A DNA stretch of 64,000 nt, taken from positions 28,392,774 to 28,456,773 of the forward strand of contig OX393561.1 of assembly GCA_947652115.1 (NCBI GenBank), in the 5' to 3' direction. The stretch is from Blastomussa wellsi. Taxonomy: Eukaryota; Cnidaria; Anthozoa; Scleractinia; Plerogyridae. The position numbers and the translations under genes are program-made. Of this stretch, positions 54,196 to 64,000 are shown piece after piece (positions within the stretch are counted from its first letter, which is position 1; each line of letters begins with the position of its first letter). Below the pieces are notes generated by a model that did not search any database, was not told the DNA's origin, and was given only the letters and a program-made list of their open reading frames with translations.

Positions 54196-54918
54196 CTAAA
54201 GGCTGAAAGGCCGTCTTTCATAGAAGAGCGAAGTCTGATCTGGCTCAGTCGGCTGAAAGATTAAGTGTTACGATGTCTATAAAGAATTATTGTGAAAGCT
54301 ATGTGAAAAATATTCAGAGGAATCAAGCGACAACCGCCTCAGCTCAGTGAAACGTTGAAGTGATTCTAAATATTGGACCGGTGATATTCTTGTGGGAAAT
54401 ATAGGACTGTTGAGCGTGTTTCTGCAATGTTTAGGTCTTAAAAGTCGTTTATTTCGTTTAAGTTCGATCTTGGTTCACGACGTTTATAAGGGCGGGTGTC
54501 AAAGAAAATAACTATTGCGAAAAGCCATTCACTATCTTTATAGGACAAGTCAAAATCCCAGAGGTAATTGAGCGTGAAATTGCGTAGTGAGCTTTCCGTG
54601 TCCGATGCGGAGAAAACTGAATATCAATCACCGAACACTGTGCATTGCCGGCATGCAACAACCCAAAAACAACAACAATCGTTAGTTTTCTACTTATTAT
54701 TAATCGCACCTAATTTAGTAGAATCTTGACGCTTACGCGTGTCTCTAATTAGTAGAGAGGTGTTAGAATTATCCCGAACGAATGGAACCAGCTAGGAGTG
54801 ATGGCTCCTGACCAAACACAAATGTAAGTACCAATTAACCCAACTCAGACTAAGCGCAAGGTTCAATCACTTACTAAACGCTTTCATATTATTAAACGGA
54901 CTCGGGTTCGGGAATTAA

Positions 54919-55029
54919 CTAGCCTGCGAGCAGGCTACGGCTAGACAGGGGTGGGTCGGGGGCGGTTGGGCATCGTAGCTCCACCGCCCCTACCCACCCC
55001 GACCCACCCCGGAGCCTGTTCACAGACTA
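54919..55029. repeat. GC-rich hairpin element
   Basis: ACTAGCCTGCGAGCAGGCT opens it and AGCCTGTTCACAGACTAG closes it. Between, GGGGTGGGTCGGGG-GCGGT pairs with ACCGCCCC...CCCCGACCCACCCC. GC-rich against AT-rich surroundings; probably a short foldback MITE. Confidence 0.6.
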
Positions 55030-55632
55030 GGAATTAACACGATTAAGTAAAGGGACAGGTTCACGGTTCGGCGAATGTGGAAGCCCAATTATTGGCTGTG
55101 TCCAGAATAAATTCGACGAACCTTGTCCGGACATTGTATCTATATTTTGTCTCAGGTCTACTTTTTATCGTTCGTTTCGGGAGTTTCTGGCAGGGGTACA
55201 GGCGATGCATATACAAGGTGTCGGTCGGGTGTCTGTGCTTCGATTCTGGGTCAGCAAATTATAACATCGGACCTTCTGGAGGTCATCTTTGGATGTTGCG
55301 AAATGAACACTTTCGACGATTACATGATGGGACCGGATGTTGGTAAGTAATTTTAATCATTACCAGAATTTGCCGTCCAGTCTCGTTTGCTGTGTGAAAA
55401 TGGCGGTAAAGTTCGATTTCCCTATTTCGGAAAATTATGGCTATGTCGTCGGGCTCAACCAGTTGTAAACAAGAAGAATTTCTGCAGGTGGATGTACAAC
55501 ATTCAACGTAACCACATGCAGGTAGATCCGCTGGAAAACTGAGGAACAGTGGAAAGTTGCAACTGCACAATATGAATATTAAAACAACTATGGTATTTTG
55601 CCAAACTCAATGTTTTCTGAAAGATAATATTT

Positions 55633-55911
55633 TAGGGGTGGACCATATAATTTCTGAGGGGGGAAGGGGAGCTGGCTGATTTAAAAAAGTATCCTGTTAG
55701 CACACTTTGAGAAAATTGCACACGACCAGCCAGTGCCGAAGAAAATTCACCCACGTTCAGTGTGACGAAAAAATTCCTGTTACATGGAGAAAAAAACATA
55801 CACACACATGCACCGAGAAACAATTCCCCTGTGCAAGAAATGGTTGAAAAAAATTCGCGCCTGTACCAAATCACCTCCCCCCCCTTCAGAAGTCAAACGG
55901 TCCACCCCTTA
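55633..55911. mobile_element. 279-bp MITE with AGGGGTGGACC ends
   Basis: TTAGGGGTGGACC at the left and GGTCCACCCCTTA at the right are inverse. The subterminal CTGAGGGGGGAAGG and CCTCCCCCCCCTTCAG also pair. The middle is non-coding. Confidence 0.75.
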
Positions 55912-56021
55912 GTTCTTCTGTAATGCTCGTGGAGTACCTCCCAAATTTTGGGCAAATCAGAGTTTTTGGCAGCGAGGGAAAATTTGGGCCATGCAACTTG
56001 GGAGAATTTTTTAGGCAAATG

Positions 56022-56391
56022 AGGACGTGGGGACGCGGGGACGCGGGGACGAGGGGACGTGGGGACGAGGAGACGCGGAGACGTGGGACGCGGGGACGTG
56101 GGACGTTAGAATTTGTGCAGCCATTCCCTGTGTAATGGAGAATTTTCGTTCCGTGTTATTTACGGGTAAATAGGGCAAAGACGTCCCGCGTCTCCACGTC
56201 CTCGCGTCCCCACGTCCCACGTCCCCGTGTCCCCACATCTTCGCGTCCCCGCGTCCCAACATCCCCGCGTCCCACGTCCTCGCGTCCCCACGTCCCCGCG
56301 CCCACACGTCCCCACGTCCCCGCGTCCTCAAGTCCCCGCGTCCCCACGTACCACGTCCGCAAGTCCCCGCGTCCCACGTACTCATGTCCCA
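56022..56391. repeat. Two opposed minisatellite arrays of GGGGACGNG units
   Basis: 56022-56104 is a tandem array of about 8-9 base units (GGGGACGCG, GGGACGTGG). After an 80-base spacer (56105-56184), 56185-56391 carries the same unit on the other strand (CGCGTCCCCACGTCC). The arrays are inverse complements and can pair. The overlapping frames on both strands are low-complexity by-products. Confidence 0.85.
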
Positions 56392-57171
56392 GTTCCTTTT
56401 GAAGAAAAATGTTTCATGCCATTCGTCTCATTTGACGCAAATTTTCAATCAATTAAAGTAGGCGGCAAAATCATGCGAAGAAGCCAGCGAATCTCTGCAA
56501 AGGCTTATATAGAAACTTTGTATCTTTCTGAACTGTTTATTTTCACATAACTCTAGACAGGCAGCTGTTTTTTCGTACCGGTTCGTGACATCAGCTTTTA
56601 AACAGATAAACCCTTCCATTTCGTACTTACTCGTCCTAAACTAAAAAAAATACATTCCTTAGACTTTTTCGATCTTTTTCGGGAGGTATTTCACCAGACT
56701 GCTGCGAATTCGAAAAGCAGTGGAAAAAAGAGTTGAGTGAGCGCCTCAGCTTCGCAGGATATTAAACTGTAGCCAGGGTAAAAAACTCTCATTTATTATT
56801 GACAACGCTCTTTTCAACTGGAGCATTGTTCCTCGGTTCCTAGAAAAAAAGAATTGTTGTGGAAAATAAATTCCCGAAATAGATAAATCTATTCCTATCG
56901 GAATTACGTTTTCATAGAGAGCCACTTACAGTAAATTGTATACTTTTGTAGATAGATAATTACATATAAACTGCGAGTCGCGGCAGAGTTTCATTTGCCA
57001 TACACGAATTTATAGATCTTTGCGATGTTTCGTCTGCACCTGCCAGCACTTGTGTTTTGTTTCTGAACAATTAAATAAGCTTCATTGCTATTGGTTGATT
57101 TTCTCTGTACGCCAATCAGAAAGGTCGATCTATTGCGGCAACAACTTCTCGGCAGCTCTTCTGGATAAAAG

Positions 57172-57769
57172 ATGCATACAGTCATCGACCTAATGGCAGA
57201 GCAAAAAGGCGATGAAGTTCGAAAAAGAAACAAGGAAATTCCTTCCTGGGCACCTGGGGGAAAGGATTACGATCCAAACCTTCCTTATGGGCCCAAAGTT
57301 TATGTCGCAAGGCGAAAGAAACCCGATCCGTGGTGGGTGACAACAATAGAGGTAAGCAATGATCGGCGTTCTGCAGTAGTTTGTAACAGAGAAACTAGAA
57401 TTAGTGAACAAGAAAAACGTCTTTATTTCACCCTTAGAAGATAAGGACGTGCTTTATTTCCTTTTCCGCCGGATCCACTTCCTTTCGTTTTTATGAAACA
57501 AGCTTGTAAAAATGCAAGGCAATTAATTAAAAACGTACAACACAAATCCATTATTGACATATGTATTTTTAGTAAAATCCATCTAGTGGTCTATTATCAG
57601 TGCTGCATTCTGATTGGTTGAGCTACTACCAGGCTATATGTTACAGCCCACTAGTAGCGAAAGCGCCGGCTTTGAAAACCAAAATAATGGCGGCTGAATT
57701 GCGTTTTGCTGAAGTTTTGGACGAGTATTTGAGCTCATTATTAGATAAATCTATACTTTCTATGCTTTC

Positions 57770-57801
<32 letters not shown>

Positions 57802-60800
57802 TGCCCTCATGGCCTCTGAGTCAATAGCCCATTCGGCCTTCAGCCTCATGGGCTATTGTCTCAGAGCCCAATCGGGCTTGAGGAATAATTGTTAAATATC
57901 CTAGGCGCCATTAATGAGGCCCAGCCAGGGTAAATTCCGACAAGCGACATGGCCCAAAAGGTAGCGAAAGCACATAGAACGAAATCGCAACAAAAGAAAA
58001 TATAACACGCCAAAATTTCGAGAGCAACACCAAGCTAGGAAGAGATGTAAAGACAAAATACCGACACATCACATTTTTAAATTCAGACAAGTGCCATGGG
58101 ACCCCCCCCCCCCCCTAACATGGTGTAGTGCTTTTACATCAGCATTTGCCATTGATACCCAATTAATTCGTCGTTTTCTGTTTACTGGCGTCTTTCTTTT
58201 CACAAAATGGATGAACAGCACAGCAGTTATTTTGTAGTTTGTGGTAGTTTCCTTGAAAACAAGGGAAGTAGGAATTTTTTTCTGAAGGACACCTGCGAAG
58301 GTATTGTGTAACCTTTTAAGCACTTAGCTTCACCGTGGACGTGGAACAGTTTCTTTGAAATTGGAACAGTTCGTTAGTAGACTGAGCAGACATTTGGAAT
58401 ATTAATGCAGTGTTTTGTTGCGTAGGTTTCAGTGGTTGTTGGCGTGTTGCTGTTCTTCCTGTACATGTACTTTTACATGGATCATCTTCATTTTCATGTC
58501 CTGAATGCTTACGCCAATGTCGGAGTTTCGCATGCGCAACATCATGTTGCGCATAAATACCTCAATGGTGAGAAAGTTGTTGGTTTTTGTTTACAGTGGT
58601 GTTTATTGATTTGTAAGGCCTGGTTCACCACTGGCGACATAATGGCACGGATGTAGTGACATAAAGAAAAGATCATTTCTTTTCCTTGTGCTGTTACATT
58701 CATGTAGCCTTATGTCATTATATTCCTGTTAGGTATGGTAACAAAAACAACAATGCAAGGTGCAAGGTCTTTGTGTGAACTTGCTTTTGTTGGTTGTGTG
58801 AACCAGGCCTAATTACAATAGATAGGTGACTTTGGCCTGGTTTACCAGGGCATGAAATTGCGCCTAATACAGTCGCCGATGCGACTAGAATTACCGTGCT
58901 GGCGACCAAGATTCAAAAATTAGTCGCCAAGTTGGCAACCAGAACTCTTTTGGCTTTGTGTATCTTACCTTGATGTATTTTTCAACTAAATAAAGCTTTA
59001 AGGTAGACGAATCGGTGCAAACGATGAAGTCTGTTAAGAACATGTCGATATCCACCATCTTGGATTTTCCAAACGTTATGTTGTATATTTTGAAATGAAA
59101 TGTCCCTTTTGCTAACAACACATATTGCGGGCCCACAACATTCCATACTTTTCCAACCGTGGCAACACCTTCCACGTGAAAAAATGGCCCCTAACATTTT
59201 GGTCTTGGCGACCACTTTGGAAAATTTAGAAGCCAGATGGCTCCTTGAAAAAAAGTTTATTTCATGCCCTGTTGACACAATTATAATGACATAAGTCATA
59301 AATAAAAGATCATTTTTTTCCTTTTGTCATTTTGTTCGTTTAGCTTTATGTCATTATTTTCTACTATGTTGTTACATTTCTTCTTTTTCACACTGTGACA
59401 GGAAACATCAACGTGAAGTCTTTTTGACATTTCCATGACTTTTATATTACCATAAATGTTCTAATAAATGCCTCCTATCCAAATACCTCTGGTGTGGTGT
59501 GAAGTTTAAAATAGACGACCCTCTCTAATAAACGCCTTGTTTTTAATAGATGCCCCCCAAAATGCCAATTGCCAATTGAGAATACACTGTTGACCCAGAT
59601 GACGACAAGGAAATTGATTTAGAACTATGAAATGCTGTTTTCTCAGCAGTGATATTGAACTATAAACTTACTGTTGTTGCTGCGTTGATATAGAGCTGTG
59701 ATATTCAACTTTTATTTGGATTTTCTAGTTGTTTCAGTTATAACTTGAAATATTTGGATTTTCTAGTTGAATAACTTGAAATAAATGCCCCCTCTCTAAT
59801 AAACACCTCATATCTACTTAACACCCCCCTTTATACCACAAAAATGTAATAGACGCCCCAGTGTTTATTACATCATTTACAGTATGTCGTTTTCACTAGT
59901 GTTAACCAGTCCTTAAAAGCTTTCTGATTGAACACAGAAAAGTGTACCAGCTAATTTTCACGCCAGTGGGCAAAGACTTCAATCTCATGCCTGTTCTGTC
60001 AACTGTGGACCAATGTCTCATGCTTGGTTGAAAAATTTGAGCTAATACAACTTTAACCGATAATTTAAACTCATATTATTGTCAATCTTTTCACGAATAG
60101 CATATCTTTAGCTCAGCTGACGCATATTTATTTTTTTGTGATTATATTAGGACAGAATCTGCCAGGACAAAATTATTTACCAAATATATTATCAAGAGAA
60201 ATCTTTTCTAACAACAGCAAACATCGAAAACAAATTTCGAAGTTCCACTGAATTGCTTAAAAGATGTGAGATTTTCCTATAGCTTGCGAGCTTTGAAATT
60301 CATTTTCTCAGGCTCTGATAAGAAATTGTTGTACCAAAATTATTTACACCTTATTGCAAACTTTTGTGTTACTGCTTCAAATATCTTATCAAAAGAAATA
60401 TTTTCTAACAACACCAAACATTGAAAACAAATTTCGAAGTTCCACTATAATTCCACTGAATCGCTTAAAGATTTTACAAAATGGCTACATGTAAGATTTT
60501 GCCTATAGCTTCTGATCTTTAAAATTTATTTTCTCAGACTCTGATAAGAAATTATTGTTGGTGTTATCACAAATAATTACTTACATCCGTACCTTTTATT
60601 ATTGGTAAAAAATAACTTAATATGATTTAAAGTATTCTGGTACTCGATTTTTGTCCAACTTAAATAAATATTACTCAACTTCCTGATGGATTCTGTCTTA
60701 ATTTGTTTGGCTGCTGCATTTTTCAGGACATGGAGTAAAGAAAGATGAAAAAATGGCTTTTTACTGGTTCAGGTTGGTGTACACATAAGGTGTCTTTGTG

Positions 60801-62418
60801 TAACTATTTCGAGAATCATGTGGTAACAGGCTAGTGAGAGACTTGTTTGAATTCCGGTAGCCATAATAAATTTGAACACAATTTCTATCAGCAATTTACA
60901 AGTAACAAGGTCTCATAACCCATGACCTCCCGAACACCGGGTGGGCACTCTATCCACTCTATCCGAGAACTCCTGGAGAGCTAGGTCATTTTTACTGAGT
61001 TCTTATGTGACATGCGTCCCGCATACTGCTAGGTCCAGCAATGTCGATTTTCAGCTCGGTAAATTATTTACCATCACCCCCATTTGCCAAAAACAAAGTA
61101 ATTTTATAAATAGCTAATTAATACAACTGTGTAGAGCAGTAGTGGTTGTACAAAACTACATGGACTACATATATGTATATTGTGCAGTTCCTGAAAATAC
61201 TTCATACCCACACCAAGGGAGGTCATTGAAAATTCTAAGGGGGTGGGGGGGAGGTGGGAGTCTCAAAAGCCAAATTGATAAGGACAGTATGAAAATAAAC
61301 TGGAACTTCTCCAGGGGAGGCTGATCAAACAGAAATAAACCTTCCATGTGGAACAATATTAACCTTCAATGCTAAATCGTTTATACACTGAAATAAAGTT
61401 TATGTATATATTTGTGTAACAAAAATTTCAGAAAAAACATAGGTTTTTTCCCTTTACCATGTGATCAGTTACTGTCAATCAAGATTTCATAAGGACCTTA
61501 GGTTTGTTTATATAAATGCATTTGAAGGGTTTCAGTATGCCTTCCATATAAAGCCATTAATGAGTTTTGATTGATGGAAGCCTATCACTACCAGCTCATA
61601 AGAGTTTTGATTCAAAGGGTCGTGTATCACTGAATTTAGTGGTGAAAGCAGTTGACTTTCTTCTCCTGACCCTTGATTTCTTGAATTGGTTCTTTTCCCT
61701 TTTGTTAAACTGCTGTTTGTGTCTGGTTAAACCTCATTCTTTCCTTAAAATGTAATCAATGTTTGTCTCCAGAGAAGCTACAAAGAATGGACATGGGCAC
61801 GGAGCTTATAATCTGGTTGCTGGACATTTACAAGGTTATGAAACAGATGTTGAGGAACAGTAAGATTATAATTTCATCAATTACATATTTATTAGCCTCT
61901 AAACAGACAAATGATTTTAATTATATCATAACTTCTTCTAGCAACCTTGCATTTTTGGAGACCCAGGGGTGGTTAGTCGCGACAACATGAAGTAAACCAA
62001 CAAACAAAATCGGAGCGAACGAAAGTTTGCAAGAATTTGCAGAAGTGCCCCTTGGGATGCTACTCTTAAACGACTAGTTCCACGGCATGAGATGATTGAA
62101 TGCAACAAATGTCAAGAGAGAATTACACTCCCTAGGGCACTAAAAAACGGAAAGCTGAATGCCACTCCCATGGCCGGAATGAAACCTACTCTTTCAAGGA
62201 AACAGATGATTGAGGTCCATTTTTCAAAGGAAAAAAAACATTGTTGGAGGGTGTGTGTGATCGGTAACAGCTATATATAAACAAGTCAGTATTTTATTTG
62301 AAGTATTTCTTTTGTTGTTTTTAGTGAAGTGGAACCCCTCCTTAAAATGGCAGCAGACAAAGGTGTAGACGAGGCAAAGAAAGCTCTGAAGGACCTGTAT
62401 CCTCATAGATACACATGA
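57172..62418 (+). CDS. Small Sel1-repeat single-pass membrane protein (5 exons, unnamed)
   Basis: Exons: 57172-57351, 58426-58567, 60727-60772, 61773-61859, 62325-62418 (stop TGA). Phases match at each junction; 182 residues. I do not recognise the specific gene. Seen: a polar N-terminus (about 60 residues) with KEIPSWAPGGKDYDPNLPYG; one membrane segment (about 61-78, VSVVVGVLLFFLYMYFYM); a His-rich stretch (HLHFHV, HAQHHVAHKY); then Sel1-like helical repeats (YLNGHGVKKDEKMAFYWFREA, AYNLVAGHL, VEPLLKMAADKGVDEAKKAL). Sel1 repeats usually bind protein partners, and one membrane anchor with the repeats at one side suggests an adaptor in an organelle or ER membrane. That role is inference. The start could instead be the second ATG at 57193. 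Exon 60727-60772 is only 46 bases. Confidence 0.75.
57595..57895. mobile_element. Foldback-tailed MITE, family copy 3
   Basis: TCTGATTGGTTGAGC near the start, TTACTAAAACAATTATTCCT in the middle, then a stem-loop in which AACAATTATTCCTCTTGCCC pairs with its inverse ending AATTGTT near 57893. In intron 1 of the Sel1-type gene. Confidence 0.65.
58639..58725. repeat. Short palindromic repeat with AAGATCATTTC core (copy 1)
   Basis: Matches 59278-59362: GACATAAAG...AAAGATCATTTCTTTTCCTT...CCTTATGTCATTAT. The ends are inverted. Non-coding. Confidence 0.5.
58846..59271. mobile_element. 426-bp MITE with CAGGGCATGAAAT ends
   Basis: CAGGGCATGAAAT and ATTTCATGCCCTG are inverse; CAGGG-type ends suggest hAT. 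GGCGACC/GGTCGCC-like motifs recur inside. No clear target duplication. Confidence 0.65.
59278..59362. repeat. Short palindromic repeat with AAGATCATTTT core (copy 2)
   Basis: ATAATGACATAAGT and CTTTATGTCATTAT are its inverted ends. Directly follows the MITE 58846-59271. Confidence 0.55.
59455..59875. repeat. AATAAACGCC-type repeat
   Basis: Motifs CTCTCTAATAAACGCCT and AATAAATGCCCCCTCTCTAA recur, and GTTTATTAC near 59868 is inverse to TAATAAA near the start. Probably a diverged MITE; ends approximate. Confidence 0.4.
60160..60560. repeat. Tandem duplication of about 190 bases
   Basis: Two neighbouring units share TTTTCTAACAACA(G/C)CAAACAT, AACAAATTTCGAAGTTCCAC and CTCTGATAAGAAATT in the same order, with divergence and one short indel. 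In intron 2 of the Sel1-type gene. Confidence 0.7.
60905..61072 (-). mobile_element. tRNA-like element, second copy (family of 41934-42246)
   Basis: ACCCATGACCTCCCGAACAC and CTGAGTTCTTATGTGACATG match the centre and right arm of the copy at 41934-42246 in reverse order. Only one tRNA-like arm is kept. Confidence 0.6.
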
Positions 62419-64000
62419 CCTGTAGGTAAGTGAAACTTTCAGCATGTCATTCCCTATTTTGTATATCTTTAGAAATTAATTAGAATTTTCTGTCCCTTTT
62501 TCTGTCAGGATCAGTCTGCCGTTTATTGTTTCCTAAAGTCCCCTTTACTGGGTTTCTGAGTCACTCAGTTATGATATTTGCTGGTTCCATTCTACTTGAA
62601 TGAAGCCTTGCAGTTTATTTTCATTTACTTTTCTAAAATATATATATTTATTTATTATGAAATTCTGACCAATTTCCTTAAAATGATGGTGTAAACTGGT
62701 ATGGATCCATACCTGAGTTGTTTCTTTTTGTTTGCATTTTTTGTTGTTAATGTTTTCCAATTTTTTTTCAGTATAGCTGTTTGGCCAAGATATAGGATAT
62801 CTTCCATACATGATTGCCAGGAACACCAGCGTATTTATATATATATAAATCCTTCATATTAACGTTTTGGGCATGTTTTAACGTTGTAAATAGTTGCAGT
62901 TTAACTGCAGTTAGAAGTTATTTATTTAATGTTATTGTCTAGGCACAGACTTAAGTTGTAGAAATTGTGTGGTTCTACATGTGGTACTGGGTGCTGGGTT
63001 TATTTAAAGAGTCACACATGTTGCACTGAAGCGTGCAGATGCCACATATGCCATTATCTTTTTCTGTTGATTAAGAAGTTCTATTGCAACAGCGTCAGTG
63101 AGCTTTACGCCCATCAGGTGTGGGGTATGGTTTTTGTTTATGGAGGAATAGAATCCTTAGCCTTAGAGGGTTTATATTTGGATGTTTTATTATTTTATAA
63201 ATGTATAGATACCTTTACAGACAGAACTGCTTCTAGCAAAAGGATGTTACTCATCATGCAGATAAATTGCTTGGTCTGTCCCCTTTGAATTGGTGTTATT
63301 ATCAGTTTGGGAGCACATTGTTCTCACAATTTGTTGCTCTTTATTAATTAATTTATGTCACATTAGACAACAACTGCATGACGAATTGAGGCTTTGAGTG
63401 TTTTTCTATCAAAAAGAAAATTATAGTTTTACTGTAGTTGTTGTTGTTTCATTATAGTTACTGCAGTTGTTGTTGTTTCAGAGCAGTATTCACTTGTGTG
63501 CCTTAAAACTTTATGCCACTTTCTCGTCCAATCAGAAGTAAAACCTTTAGCTGATTACTTTGATTTCAGTTTTAAGACCAATTAATCATTGAGTGCAGTG
63601 ATGTAAAACCAAATACCAAGTTAGTAGCGGGTCCAGACTTCTTTTTAAGGTGGGGGCCCCCGGGTCCTGCCCTAGATCCGCACTGAAAGTAAACGCACAT
63701 TACTTACAACACTCAGATGAAAACCGCTCTGTTATCAGCACAGTGAAGTACAAAGACGGTAATATATAAAGTCTAAGAAATAATATAAAGAAGAGCAGTC
63801 TAACATGCCTGCTGTGACCTCACTACCTTATTGTTACTTATTTTCATATGATTTAAAGATTAATGACCCGCGAAAACGTTATCGCGAAAATTAATGACGT
63901 GAAATCTAGAGCCATGGTGTAGGTCCCTTATACTAAGGCTAATTAACATGTTCACGCTCCGAATCATATTGAGAAAGAACATCCTGTTAATGTTGAACTA
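62419..64000. other. Downstream of the Sel1-type gene; no gene recognised
   Basis: 3' UTR and AT-rich DNA. Positions 63430-63480 hold two copies of TGCAGTTGTTGTTGTTTCA-like sequence. 63510-63600 is a diverged relative of the MITE 47489-47749. GC-rich CCCCCGGGTCCTGCCC at 63656-63671 looks like another repeat end. Confidence 0.4.

Larger units (their letters stand above)
54196..57171. other. Intergenic between divergent CHSY and Sel1-type genes
   Basis: Contains the two upstream regions, a hairpin-forming repeat at 54919-55029, a MITE at 55633-55911, and an inverted minisatellite at 56022-56391. No exon was recognised. The frame 54709-54512 (minus) starts with a hydrophobic stretch but has no homology I know. 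Confidence 0.45.

Noticed and set aside
54512..54709. 65-residue frame with signal-peptide-like start (MRLIISRKLTIVVVFGLLHA)
   Set aside because: No homology, no splice support, and it lies in the CHSY upstream region; kept as chance.
56011..56550. Arg/Gly/Asp- and Pro/His/Val-rich frames
   Set aside because: By-products of the GGGGACGNG arrays.
62092..62280. 62-residue frame with MIECNKCQERITLP
   Set aside because: Intronic in the Sel1-type gene, no recognised domain and no matching splice phase.
1..64000. A new multi-gene defence or biosynthetic system
   Set aside because: The five genes are ordinary unrelated animal genes; everything else resolves into transposons, repeats or featureless AT-rich DNA.

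Overview
The window is animal nuclear DNA, AT-rich, with small well-conserved exons in long repeat-packed introns. The repeats are BEL/Pao and Penelope-like retroelements, RTE-type LINE tails, tRNA-derived SINEs with a conserved core, and many foldback elements and MITEs. With the protein sequences this suggests an anthozoan cnidarian, most likely a stony coral. That is an inference from gene and repeat character, not a database match. All intron-exon models were built by hand: homology to known families, GT/AG borders, and matching codon phase at every junction.

Layout: (1) 1-22143, plus strand: the 3' half of a phospholipase C gamma gene (13 exons, from the end of SH3 to the stop), with a 2 kb TTAA-flanked foldback element in one intron and an antisense BEL/Pao LTR element in the next. 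(2) 22144-27386: PLCG 3' UTR, then intergenic sequence with a MITE and a 21-bp minisatellite. (3) 27387-28049, minus strand: a single-exon TMEM70-like gene. (4) 29116-50068, plus strand: the complete coding part of ZC3H18 in 14 exons, its introns full of SINEs, MITEs, a pogo/Tigger relic, a Penelope-like 3' end and a LINE tail. (5) 51592-54195, minus strand: a two-exon chondroitin sulfate synthase. (6) 57172-62418, plus strand: a five-exon small Sel1-repeat membrane protein that I cannot name. (7) 62419-64000: AT-rich tail without a recognised gene.

The five genes have unrelated jobs: phosphoinositide signalling, mitochondrial ATP synthase assembly, nuclear RNA metabolism, Golgi glycosaminoglycan synthesis, and an unknown membrane role. 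There is no operon-like logic. TMEM70 and ZC3H18 are head to head over about 1 kb and may share a promoter region. PLCG/TMEM70 and ZC3H18/CHSY converge; CHSY and the Sel1 gene diverge. I found no CRISPR array, defence island or new multi-gene system. The most informative content is the nested transposon record: exact target duplications, a MITE inside a retroelement pol frame, a MITE inside a SINE, hammerhead-like ends of Penelope elements, and inverted arrays able to fold into long hairpins.
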